Assembly (NCBI RefSeq): GCF_013347965.1
Contig: NZ_CP048810.1
Coordinates: forward strand, 5,951,501-6,015,500
Reading direction: 5' to 3'
DNA: 64,000 bases
Source: Pseudomonas bijieensis
GTDB lineage: Bacteria > Pseudomonadota > Gammaproteobacteria > Pseudomonadales > Pseudomonadaceae
Shown piece by piece: positions 47,459 to 55,602 of the stretch. The translations under genes were made by a program, and so were the position numbers. Under the pieces are notes generated by a model. That model was not told where the DNA came from. It made no database searches and saw only the letters and a list, made by a program, of their open reading frames with translations. The stretch's first letter is position 1. Each line of letters begins with the position of its first letter.

Positions 47459-48277
47459 ATGAAAGTATCCGTTCATTCACTCGTCCTGCTGGTGCTGGCC
47501 TGCCTCAGCCCGGCGTCGTTCGCCGTCGATGTGCCGGGCAGCCGCGACCTGGAGCGCGTGCCGCGCATGCCCGACGCGCAGATTGTCGATTATCGGCAAA
47601 CCAGCGACCTGGAACGCGTCTACCCCATGGGCTCGATCCGCAAGATCAGCGGTCAGCTGCGTTTCGACGGGCAGGTCGATGCCCGTGGCAATGTCACCTC
47701 GGTCACGTACGAACTGCCGCCGGAGCATTCCGCCACCCAGGCCTTTACCGCGGCGCGTGAAGCGCTGCAGAAACAGGGGGCCGAGCTGTTGTTCTGGTGC
47801 CAGGCCCGCGATTGCGGCGAAAGCAGCTTGTGGGCCAACGACGTCTTCGGCAATGCCAAACTCTATGGCGCCGACAGTGGCCAGGCCTTCTTGTTGCTGC
47901 GCCTGGCGCCGCCGGCGGACAACACGCTGATTGCGCTGTATGCCATCACCCGCGGCAATCGCAAGGCCTACCTGCATGTCGAGCAGTTCGAGGCGAACGC
48001 GGCGCTGGGGGACCTGCTGCCGACGTCGGCCACGCTGCTGCGCCAGCTCAAGGATACTGGAGTCCTGGACTTGCCGCGTCTTGCCGGTGAACCCGACGAC
48101 ACCTGGTTGCGCCTGTTGTCCCGGGCGCTGAACCTGGACACGGGCCTGCGGGTCAGTATTGCCGGCCCCAGGGCCGAGGCCTGGCTCGAGGCTCTGGCGA
48201 GCCAGGGTGTCCGGGCGGCGCGGATGGAGACCGCTAGCGGCGAAGCGGCGGGATTGCACCTGGAGTTGCTGCGCTAA
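47459..48277 (+). CDS. DUF4892 periplasmic protein
   Basis: This 272-residue protein has a signal peptide (MKVSVHSLVLLVLACLSPASFAVD) and a DUF4892 domain starting VPGSRDLERVPRMPDAQIVDY, with CQARDCGESSLWANDVFGNAKLYG in the middle; the two cysteines likely form a disulfide. Function unknown; usually found in pseudomonads next to these hydrolases. ATG 47459 gives the signal peptide directly. Confidence 0.85.
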   Translation: MKVSVHSLVLLVLACLSPASFAVDVPGSRDLERVPRMPDAQIVDYRQTSDLERVYPMGSIRKISGQLRFDGQVDARGNVTSVTYELPPEHSATQAFTAAREALQKQGAELLFWCQARDCGESSLWANDVFGNAKLYGADSGQAFLLLRLAPPADNTLIALYAITRGNRKAYLHVEQFEANAALGDLLPTSATLLRQLKDTGVLDLPRLAGEPDDTWLRLLSRALNLDTGLRVSIAGPRAEAWLEALASQGVRAARMETASGEAAGLHLELLR

Positions 48278-48341
48278 GCTGTCTCGGGGCAGCGGGTTTC
48301 ACCGCGTTGCTTCGGTCCTGTTCATTTTTTCGAGACCCTAC

Positions 48342-49379
48342 ATGCTCAATAACGATCGGCTGTTGGTGCAGATCCTGCTCCTGGTGTTGTTCGGCGCAAG
48401 CCTCTGGGTCATGGCGCCGTTCTGGTCGGCGCTGTTCTGGGGCGCGGTGCTGGCTTTCGCCAGTTGGCCGCTGATGCGCCTGCTGACCCGCTGGGTCAAT
48501 GGCCGCGAATCCCTGGCGGCGGCGTTGTTGACGGTGGGCTGGATGCTGCTGGTGGCGGTGCCGCTGGTGTGGTTGGGGTTCAACCTGGCCGACCATGTAC
48601 GCGATGCCACGGCGTTCATCAAGGACGTGCAGGTCGACGGCTTGCCTGAAGCCCCCGACTGGCTGGCCGGCGTGCCGTTGGTAGGCGGGCGACTGGTAGG
48701 CATCTGGAACAGCATCGACCAGCAGGGTGCGGCGATGATGGTGTCCATCAAGCCGTACCTGGGCCAGGTCGGCAATTGGCTGCTGGCCCGCAGCGCGCAG
48801 ATTGGCGGCGGCATGCTCGAACTGACCCTGAGCATCGTGTTCGTGTTCTTCTTCTATCGCGACGGCCCGCGCCTGGCGGTGTTTGTCCACGGCTTGCTGG
48901 AGCGCCTGATCGGCGACCGTGCCGGTTACTACATCGAACTGGTGGCCGGTACGGTGCAGCGGGTGGTCAACGGTGTGATTGGCACGGCGGCGGCCCAGGC
49001 CGTGCTGGCGCTGATCGGCTTCTTGATCGCCGGGGTGCCGGGCGCGCTGGTACTGGGTATCGTCACCTTCCTGCTGAGCCTGATCCCCATGGGGCCACCC
49101 CTGGTCTGGATCCCCGCCACGGCGTGGCTGGCGTGGAAGGGGGAGTACGGGATGGCAGTGTTCCTCGGCATCTGGGGCACGTTCATCATCAGTGGCGTGG
49201 ACAACGTGCTCAAACCCTACCTGATCAGCCGTGGCGGAAACCTGCCCTTGGTCATCGTGCTGTTGGGGGTGTTCGGCGGGTTGATCGCCTTCGGCTTCAT
49301 CGGCCTGTTCATTGGTCCGACCTTGCTGGCGGTGGCGTATAGCCTGTTGACGGACTGGAGCAAAAGCCAGGCGCGGTAG
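48342..49379 (+). CDS. AI-2E family transporter (YdiK-like)
   Basis: This 345-residue integral membrane protein has about eight transmembrane helices in the PerM/AI-2E_transport arrangement. The family's second half is clear: FVFFFYRDGPRLA, GVIGTAAAQAVLALIGFLIAGVPGALVLG, LLSLIPMGPPLVWIPA and GTFIISGVDNVLKPYLISRGGNLP. Despite the name, few members export autoinducer-2; some exchange cations. ATG 48342 gives the hydrophobic start. Confidence 0.88.
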   Translation: MLNNDRLLVQILLLVLFGASLWVMAPFWSALFWGAVLAFASWPLMRLLTRWVNGRESLAAALLTVGWMLLVAVPLVWLGFNLADHVRDATAFIKDVQVDGLPEAPDWLAGVPLVGGRLVGIWNSIDQQGAAMMVSIKPYLGQVGNWLLARSAQIGGGMLELTLSIVFVFFFYRDGPRLAVFVHGLLERLIGDRAGYYIELVAGTVQRVVNGVIGTAAAQAVLALIGFLIAGVPGALVLGIVTFLLSLIPMGPPLVWIPATAWLAWKGEYGMAVFLGIWGTFIISGVDNVLKPYLISRGGNLPLVIVLLGVFGGLIAFGFIGLFIGPTLLAVAYSLLTDWSKSQAR

Positions 49380-49407
49380 CCCACCCCAGAGGCAAGCACA
49401 AACCTTT

Positions 49408-49538
49408 GTGGCGAGGGGATTTATCCCCGCTGGGTTGCGAAGCGACCCCAAAAACTGCCGGCTCGTTCAGCCTGACACTCCGGGTCGTCTGATTTTAGGG
49501 CTGCTGCGCAACCCAGCGGGGACAAATCCCCTCGCCAC
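49408..49538. repeat. REPIN, family B (diverged)
   Basis: GTGGCGAGGGGATTTATCCCCGCTGGGTTGCG at the left faces its inverse at the right, with a longer centre. The palindromic core differs from other family B copies (GGGGATTTATCCCC instead of GGAGCTTGCTCC), so it may be a separate subfamily. Confidence 0.82.
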
Positions 49539-49569
49539 AAGTGAGTTTCAATCCAGGCTTGCCGGTGAA

Positions 49570-50409
49570 TCAGGTTGCCACGTTCAGGTGTTTACCCACG
49601 GTGGCGACGTTATCCAGCGAGTATTGCCGGCTGAGGTTGGCGATCATTCTGTTCAACGCTTCGCTGACATTGGCCTGTTCGGTGGAGCTGTCGCTGCGGC
49701 GACCGGCCTGCAAGGCGCTGTTGAATTCGTCGCTGCTGACACCACCGCTGCTGTCGCTGTCGAGTGCTTCCATCAGCATCGCGCTGGTGTCGGTGCTCGT
49801 GGACGTACCGTTGCTGGCCTGCAAGGCGCTGCTCAGTTCGCTGGCGGTGACGGTGGCGTCGCCATCGGCATCGAGCTGGCTGAACAGCTCTTCACTGGAG
49901 GTCTGTTGCGGTGGTGGCGGTGGCGCAAGGCTGGCGGCGAGTTCGTCAAGGCTGACAGTGCCGTCCTCGTTCTTGTCCAAGGCCGAGAACACTTGCTGGC
50001 TGTCGGCATCGCTGTCCGTGCTGGCCAGGCCGTTGCTCAACTCATCGCTGCTGACCACACCATCACCGTCGGTGTCCAGGACGCTGAGCAGCGCATCAGC
50101 CAGTTCGGTATTTGGCGCCTGGTCTCGTGGCGGCGGAGGTGGCGGCGCCATTGCGGCCATTTCCTCGCCGCTCAGGTCACCGCTGCCGTCACTGTCCAGG
50201 TCGCCGAAATTGTCGCTCAGGCTGACCAGGATGCCATCGTCGCTTTTTTGCGACAGGGCGGTGCTCAACTCTTCCTGATTGACCGAACCGTCGCCGTCAC
50301 TGTCGAGCTTGCTCAGCAGTTCCTTTTGAAACTGCTGGCTGCGGGCACTGCTGGTTGCGGTACTGCTGGTGCTGGTATAGGTCGAGTAACTGCTGACGCT
50401 ACCAATCAT
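49570..50409 (-). CDS. Multi-EF-hand calcium-binding protein (XopAW-like)
   Basis: The 279-residue protein has six EF-hand loops of the D-x-D-G-D-G type (starting at D36, D72 and D112, then DKNEDGTV, DADGDATV and DSDSSGGV), joined by two proline-rich linkers (about 88-95 and again near 160). There is no signal peptide; the Ser/Thr-rich N-terminus (SSYSTYTSTSSTATSS) resembles the secretion signals of type III effectors, and the family includes XopAW of Xanthomonas. No type III secretion genes are nearby. A calcium sensor or buffer is certain in outline; export is not. Confidence 0.82.
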   Translation of the reverse strand: MIGSVSSYSTYTSTSSTATSSARSQQFQKELLSKLDSDGDGSVNQEELSTALSQKSDDGILVSLSDNFGDLDSDGSGDLSGEEMAAMAPPPPPPRDQAPNTELADALLSVLDTDGDGVVSSDELSNGLASTDSDADSQQVFSALDKNEDGTVSLDELAASLAPPPPPQQTSSEELFSQLDADGDATVTASELSSALQASNGTSTSTDTSAMLMEALDSDSSGGVSSDEFNSALQAGRRSDSSTEQANVSEALNRMIANLSRQYSLDNVATVGKHLNVAT

Positions 50410-50553
50410 GGGCGCTCTCCTTGGGCTGGGATAGCCGGTGGGTGCACCGGCTTATGCAGCCTCGGCGGGGTAGTTGTCGTGGGTATGTGCAGTTTGTACC
50501 GGTGGCTGTACAAAACCTTCAGATCGACGCTCCCACAGGTGATAGGTGTGTTC

Positions 50554-51597
50554 TCAGGTACGAGGCAGGCTGATCACCGCCGTCAACCCACCCCCTGGCG
50601 TCTCTTCCAGGGTCAATTGTCCGCCCAGGCGTTCGGCGGCTTCCCGGGCGATGGTCATGCCCAGGCCAACACCGCCGGAATTTCGGTTGCGCGAGCCTTC
50701 CAGGCGATAGAAGGGCTCGAACACGGCTTCGCGTTTGTCTGCGGCAATACCGGGACCGTGGTCGATGACCCGGATCAGAACCCGTTGAGGCTGGTCCTCC
50801 AGGGTAATCTCTGCATGGCCGGCGTAGCGCAGGGCATTGTCGATGAGATTGTTGAGGCACGAGCGCAGCGCCATCGGTTGTACTCGCAGGGGGGCGCAGC
50901 TGCCGCTGACGTGCACATCGGCGCCCCGGTCCTGGGCGTTTTCGCTCAACGATTCCGCCAAGGCCTGCACATCCATCCATTGCAGCTCTTCACTGGTGCG
51001 CTGTTCGTGCAAGTAGGTGAGGGTGGCATCGAGCATGCCGATCATGTCGTCCAGGTCCTGGCGCATCTGGCTTTGCAGCTTGACGTCATCGATCTGCTCA
51101 AGGCGCAACTTGAGCCGCGATAGCGGCGTGCGCAGATCATGGGACACGGCGCCGAGCATGCGTGAACGTTGCTGCACTTGCTCGCGGATCCGCTTCTGCA
51201 TCAGGTTGAACGTATGCGCCGCCTGACGCGCCTCACGGGGCCCGTTTTCATCCAGCGGCGGGCTGTCGAGGTTTTCGCTCAGGCGCTCGGCCGCCTCGCT
51301 CAGGCGCTGGATTGGTCGGGTCAGGAGTTTGGCGCCGTACCAGGCCGCGACGATCAGGAACACGAATTGAAAGGTCAACGGCACCACCGGGCCACCGAAC
51401 CAAGGACGTGGTGGACGGTTGGGGGGCGGGCCATATCGCGGAGGGGCTTCGCCTTGTTGGTTCATGCCAGGTGGCGGCCCGGGTGGTGGCTGGTCGTAAT
51501 GGAAAAACCAGGCAAAGGCCAACAGGTGCGCCAGGACAATCGCCAGCAGGAGCACGCCAAACAGGCGGCCGAACAGGGAGTCCAGGCGCAGTCGCAT
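50554..51597 (-). CDS. Sensor histidine kinase (EnvZ-type)
   Basis: This 347-residue kinase has TM1 (about 10-32), an unusual short proline- and glycine-rich periplasmic loop (about 36-70), TM2 (72-90), HAMP, HisKA with H153 (AVSHDLRTPLSRL), and HATPase (NLIDNALRYA, DHGPGIA, GGVGLGMTIA). The tiny sensor loop suggests sensing within the membrane or by a partner. I took ATG 51597, which overlaps the regulator's stop by one base; a TTG one codon earlier is equally close. The stimulus is unknown. Confidence 0.9.
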   Translation of the reverse strand: MRLRLDSLFGRLFGVLLLAIVLAHLLAFAWFFHYDQPPPGPPPGMNQQGEAPPRYGPPPNRPPRPWFGGPVVPLTFQFVFLIVAAWYGAKLLTRPIQRLSEAAERLSENLDSPPLDENGPREARQAAHTFNLMQKRIREQVQQRSRMLGAVSHDLRTPLSRLKLRLEQIDDVKLQSQMRQDLDDMIGMLDATLTYLHEQRTSEELQWMDVQALAESLSENAQDRGADVHVSGSCAPLRVQPMALRSCLNNLIDNALRYAGHAEITLEDQPQRVLIRVIDHGPGIAADKREAVFEPFYRLEGSRNRNSGGVGLGMTIAREAAERLGGQLTLEETPGGGLTAVISLPRT

Positions 51598-52355
51598 CAA
51601 CCGATGTCCCGGGCGTCGAACAAGTAGCCTTCACCACGCACGGTCTTGATCAGTTGGGGGGCCTTGGGGTCGTCGCCCAGCTTCTGGCGCAGGCGCGATA
51701 CAAGCAGGTCGATGCTGCGGTCGAAGGCCTCGATGGAGCGCCCGCGAGCCGCGTCCAGCAGTTGTTCGCGGCTGAGCACCCGGCGCGGCCGTTCGATGAA
51801 GACCCACAGCAGGCGGAACTCGGCGTTGGACAGCGGCACCACCAGCCCGTCGGCGGAGATCAGTTGGCGCAGCACGCTGTTGAGCCGCCAGTTGTCGAAA
51901 CGGATATTGGCCCGCTGCTCGGTACGGTCGTCGCGCACCCGGCGCAGGATGGTCTGGATACGCGCCACCAGTTCCCTGGGTTCGAACGGCTTGGCCATGT
52001 AGTCATCGGCGCCCAGTTCCAGGCCAATGATGCGGTCGGTGGGCTCGCAGCGAGCGGTGAGCATCAGGATCGGGATGTCCGATTCTGCACGCAGCCAGCG
52101 GCACAGTTGCAGACCGTCTTCCCCCGGTAGCATCAGGTCTAGCACGATCACGTCGAAGTGCTCGGCCTGCATCACCTGGCGCATCGCGGCGCCATCGCTC
52201 ACGCCGCTGGCCCGTATGCTGAAGCGGGCCAGGTAATCGATCAGCAGCTCGCGGATCGGCACATCGTCATCGACGATCAGCGCGCGGGTACTCCAGCGCT
52301 TGTCATCGTCGGGCACTTTTTGATCGTCAGAATTTGCAACAGGGGTGTTCTGCAT
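51597..52355 (-). CDS. OmpR-family response regulator
   Basis: The 252-residue regulator has a receiver domain (phosphoacceptor D73 in VIVLDLMLPGEDG, lysine in MAKPFEP) and an OmpR/PhoB winged helix (NAEFRLLWVFIERPRRVLSREQLLDAARGR ... DRSIDLLVSRLRQKLGDDPKAPQLIKTVRGEGYLF). It is translated with the downstream kinase (TGATG overlap). Targets are unknown. ATG 52355 was chosen over an in-frame upstream start because it gives the family N-terminus. Confidence 0.9.
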   Translation of the reverse strand: MQNTPVANSDDQKVPDDDKRWSTRALIVDDDVPIRELLIDYLARFSIRASGVSDGAAMRQVMQAEHFDVIVLDLMLPGEDGLQLCRWLRAESDIPILMLTARCEPTDRIIGLELGADDYMAKPFEPRELVARIQTILRRVRDDRTEQRANIRFDNWRLNSVLRQLISADGLVVPLSNAEFRLLWVFIERPRRVLSREQLLDAARGRSIEAFDRSIDLLVSRLRQKLGDDPKAPQLIKTVRGEGYLFDARDIG

Positions 52356-52646
52356 GGATGCATCATCTGCCAGGTAAGCTGCCAACCGCAAAGAAGGCGG
52401 CGAGGTTGAGGCTTCAGCATAGGCTTCGCGCCGCAGGGCGTGAAGCGCTGAAAGGACGGGTTGCGGCGCCAGACGGTAGCGTGTCGGCGTGTTGCGCGCA
52501 TGTCATGAATGTATCGGCTTAGACACAAAGGCCGGTATCGTCCATGCTGCTCTGGACGCGATGATGATTTACCGATTATCGGGTCCCGCACGGGCGCTGG
52601 TTCCGCTACAATGCGCGCCGATTTCGACTTGCCTGAGAGCCCGCTC

Positions 52647-53345
52647 ATGTCCGCCTGCCAGACGCCCATTATCGTCGCCCTGGATTTCCCTACCCGTGAC
52701 GCCGCCCTGAAGTTGGCCGACCAGTTGGACCCCAAGCTCTGCCGGGTCAAAGTCGGCAAGGAACTGTTCACCAGTTGCGCTTCGGAAATCGTCGGGACCT
52801 TGCGTGACAAGGGTTTCGAAGTGTTCCTGGACCTGAAATTCCACGATATCCCCAACACCACCGCCATGGCCGTCAAGGCTGCCGCGGAGATGGGCGTGTG
52901 GATGGTCAACGTGCATTGCTCCGGCGGCCTGCGCATGATGGCAGCCTGCCGTGAAGTGCTGGACCAGCGCAGTGGGCCGAAACCGTTGCTGATCGGCGTG
53001 ACCGTGCTGACCAGCATGGAGCGCGAGGACCTGGCCGGGATCGGCCTGGACATCGAGCCTCAGGAGCAGGTGCTGCGGCTGGCGGCGCTGGCGCAGAAGG
53101 CCGGCCTGGACGGCTTGGTCTGTTCGGCCCTGGAAGCCAGCGCCTTGAAAGCGGCCCATCCGTCGCTGCAACTGGTGACCCCGGGGATTCGCCCGGCGGG
53201 CAGCGCCCAGGACGACCAGCGTCGTATCCTGACTCCGCGCCAGGCATTGGACGCTGGGTCCGATTACCTGGTGATCGGCCGTCCGATCAGCCAGGCGGCC
53301 GATCCGGCCAAGGCGTTGGCGGCGGTCGTGGCTGAACTGGCCTGA
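52647..53345 (+). CDS. pyrF: Orotidine 5'-phosphate decarboxylase
   Basis: This 232-residue TIM-barrel enzyme makes UMP from OMP. It shows [20 protein letters not shown], the catalytic charge network [10 protein letters not shown] (D62, K64, D67), [11 protein letters not shown], and the phosphate site [18 protein letters not shown] with VIGRPI. ATG 52647 follows GAGAGC and fits the family length; upstream frame is noncoding. Confidence 0.96.
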   Translation: MSACQTPIIVALDFPTRDAALKLADQLDPKLCRVKVGKELFTSCASEIVGTLRDKGFEVFLDLKFHDIPNTTAMAVKAAAEMGVWMVNVHCSGGLRMMAACREVLDQRSGPKPLLIGVTVLTSMEREDLAGIGLDIEPQEQVLRLAALAQKAGLDGLVCSALEASALKAAHPSLQLVTPGIRPAGSAQDDQRRILTPRQALDAGSDYLVIGRPISQAADPAKALAAVVAELA

Positions 53346-53365
53346 CCAAACCCTGAAGATCCCTT

Positions 53366-53391
53366 GTGGGAGCGAGCAAGCCCGCTCCCAC
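53366..53391. repeat. Collapsed REP hairpin between convergent genes
   Basis: GTGGGAGCGAGC runs directly into GCCCGCTCCCAC, giving a single short hairpin made from the outer parts of a forward and a reverse REP with the centre deleted. It sits between pyrF and the oxidoreductase gene, both reading towards it. Confidence 0.75.
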
Positions 53392-53404
53392 AGGTGTTTT
53401 GTGA

Positions 53405-54409
53405 CTAGACCTTCAATACCAGTTTCCCGAAATTCTCCCCACTGAACAATTTGGTCAGTGTCTCGGGGAACGTTTCCAGCCCTTCGACGATGTCTTCCTT
53501 GCTCTTGAGCTGCCCCTTGGCCATCCAGCCGGCCATTTCCTGCCCGGCGGCGGCGAACTGCGCGGCGTAGTCCATGACCACGAAGCCTTCCATGCGCGCC
53601 CGATTGACCAGCAGCGACAGGTAGTTGGCGGGGCCCTTCACCGCTTCCGTGTTGTTGTACTGGCTGATGGCGCCGCAAATCACCACGCGGGCCTTGAGGT
53701 TCAAACGGCTGAGCACGGCGTCGAGGATGTCGCCCCCGACGTTATCGAAATACACATCCACGCCCTTGGGGCATTCGCGTTTGAGGCCGGCGTGGACGTC
53801 TTCGTTCTTGTAGTCGATGACGCCGTCGAAGCCCAGCTCATCGATCAGGAACTTGCATTTATCGGCTCCGCCAGCGATGCCCACCACACGACAGCCTTTG
53901 ATCTTGGCGATCTGCCCGGCAATGCTCCCCACCGCACCGGCGGCACCCGACAGCACCACGGTCTCGCCGGCCTTGGGCGCGCCGACGTCCAGCAGGGCGA
54001 AATAGGCGGTCATGCCGGTCATGCCCAGCGCGGACAAATAACGTGGCAGCGGCGCCAGTTTCGGATCGACCTTGTAGAAACCTCTTGGCTCGCCGAGGAA
54101 ATAATCCTGCACGCCCAACGCACCGTTGACGTAGTCCCCGACCGCGAACCCAGGGTTGTTCGAGGCGATCACCTGGCCGACACCCAATGCCCGCATCACT
54201 TCACCGATGCCGACCGGCGGGATGTAGGACTTGCCCTCGTTCATCCAGCCGCGCATGGCCGGATCCAGGGACAGGTATTCGTTCTTTACCAGGATCTGGC
54301 CGGCTGCCGGCTCGCCGACCGGGACTTGTCGATAGGTGAAAGTCTCGCGGGTCGCCGCGCCTACCGGGCGTTTGGCGAGCAGGAACTGGCGATTGGTCTG
54401 GGCAGTCAT
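53405..54409 (-). CDS. NADP-dependent oxidoreductase (zinc-independent MDR family, CurA-like)
   Basis: This 334-residue medium-chain reductase shows DPAMRGWMNEGKSY, the nucleotide loop VLSGAAGAVGSIAGQIAKIKGCRVVGIAGG, DVYFDNVGGDILDAVL and ICGAISQYNNTE. It lacks the zinc-binding cysteines of alcohol dehydrogenases and groups with leukotriene B4 12-hydroxydehydrogenase/CurA, which reduce alkenals and enones. ATG 54409 gives MTAQTNRQFLLAKRP. Physiological substrate unknown; possible detoxification. Confidence 0.88.
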   Translation of the reverse strand: MTAQTNRQFLLAKRPVGAATRETFTYRQVPVGEPAAGQILVKNEYLSLDPAMRGWMNEGKSYIPPVGIGEVMRALGVGQVIASNNPGFAVGDYVNGALGVQDYFLGEPRGFYKVDPKLAPLPRYLSALGMTGMTAYFALLDVGAPKAGETVVLSGAAGAVGSIAGQIAKIKGCRVVGIAGGADKCKFLIDELGFDGVIDYKNEDVHAGLKRECPKGVDVYFDNVGGDILDAVLSRLNLKARVVICGAISQYNNTEAVKGPANYLSLLVNRARMEGFVVMDYAAQFAAAGQEMAGWMAKGQLKSKEDIVEGLETFPETLTKLFSGENFGKLVLKV

Positions 54410-54635
54410 GGCTGGCACTCAAGATGAATGGAGTCTTGTTGATAGACCTTCGAAGCGTTTGCCGCAAGGTTTGCTGATCCAGCGAATGCAGTTCGATCCA
54501 AGCGGGTGATAGTTCGCCCCAGGGCCTTATCACTGGCGCCCATGAATGCTCAAACGGCAATTGGATAGTGCTGCCGCGTCCTCGAGACCTGTGACTAGAC
54601 TGTCGGCATCCCCCGCATTCTTCGAGGAACAGACA

Positions 54636-55397
54636 ATGAGCATGACGTTTTCCGGACAAGTCGCCGTGGTCACGGGCGCAGCCGCAGGCATTGGCCGCGC
54701 CACTGCCCTGGCGTTCGCGGCCGAGGGCCTGAAAGTGGTGGTGGCTGACCTGGACGTGGCGGGCGGCGAGGGCACGGCGCAGTCGATTCGGGAGGCGGGC
54801 GGCGAGGCAGTATTCGTGCGCTGCAACGTGACGTTGGAAAGCGACGTACAGCATCTGATGAACGAGGTGATCAATACCTACGGTCGCCTGGATTATGCCT
54901 TCAATAACGCCGGGATCGAGATCGAGAAGGGCAAGTTGGCCGACGGTACCCTTGATGAGTTCGACGCGATCATGGGGGTCAATGTGAAGGGCGTCTGGCT
55001 GTGCATGAAGTACCAGTTGCCGCTATTGCTCGCCCAGGGCGGCGGCGCGATCGTCAATACGGCCTCGGTGGCTGGCCTGGGTGCCGCGCCGAAGATGAGT
55101 ATCTATGCAGCGTCCAAGCATGCCGTGATCGGCCTGACCAAATCGGCCGCCATCGAGTACGCAAAGAAGAAAATCCGCGTGAATGCGGTCTGCCCGGCGG
55201 TGATCGACACCGACATGTTCCGTCGTGCCTATGAGGCGGACCCGAAAAAAGGCGAGTTCGCCAATGCCATGCACCCGGTGGGGCGTATTGGCAAAGTCGA
55301 GGAAATCGCCAGCGCTGTGTTGTATTTGTGCAGTGATGGTGCAGCGTTCACCACAGGGCATTCCCTGGCGGTGGACGGCGGGGTTACGGCTTTCTGA
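54636..55397 (+). CDS. Short-chain dehydrogenase/reductase
   Basis: This 253-residue classical SDR has the cofactor loop TGAAAGIGRATAL (residues 13-25), an acidic residue after beta 2 (VVADLD) that favours NAD+, NNAG, the catalytic serine in NTASVAG and the YxxxK motif in YAASKHAVIG, and ends GHSLAVDGG. The substrate cannot be inferred. It diverges from the oxidoreductase over 226 bases. Start ATG 54636 after GAGGAAC. Confidence 0.87.
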   Translation: MSMTFSGQVAVVTGAAAGIGRATALAFAAEGLKVVVADLDVAGGEGTAQSIREAGGEAVFVRCNVTLESDVQHLMNEVINTYGRLDYAFNNAGIEIEKGKLADGTLDEFDAIMGVNVKGVWLCMKYQLPLLLAQGGGAIVNTASVAGLGAAPKMSIYAASKHAVIGLTKSAAIEYAKKKIRVNAVCPAVIDTDMFRRAYEADPKKGEFANAMHPVGRIGKVEEIASAVLYLCSDGAAFTTGHSLAVDGGVTAF

Positions 55398-55424
55398 GGA
55401 CGGTCTGCCAAGACTGTAGGAAAT

Positions 55425-55449
55425 AGCCCGCACTGGTTGCGGGCTTTTT
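55425..55449 (+). terminator. Terminator after SDR gene
   Basis: AGCCCGC pairs with GCGGGCT over a 6-base loop, followed by TTTT. Confidence 0.87.
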
Positions 55450-55602
55450 CTTGGGCGGCGCAAAAGTTCTTGGAAGGGACCATCAATGTGTTTCAAAGAG
55501 TGAGAATCAGCGGTTTTGATGTTGTTGTCTTACATCGTCTGGCGGCGGCCTGTGCTTAACTGTTTCCGGAAATAAAACAAACGCTTAGGAGCTTGGTTAC
55601 TC

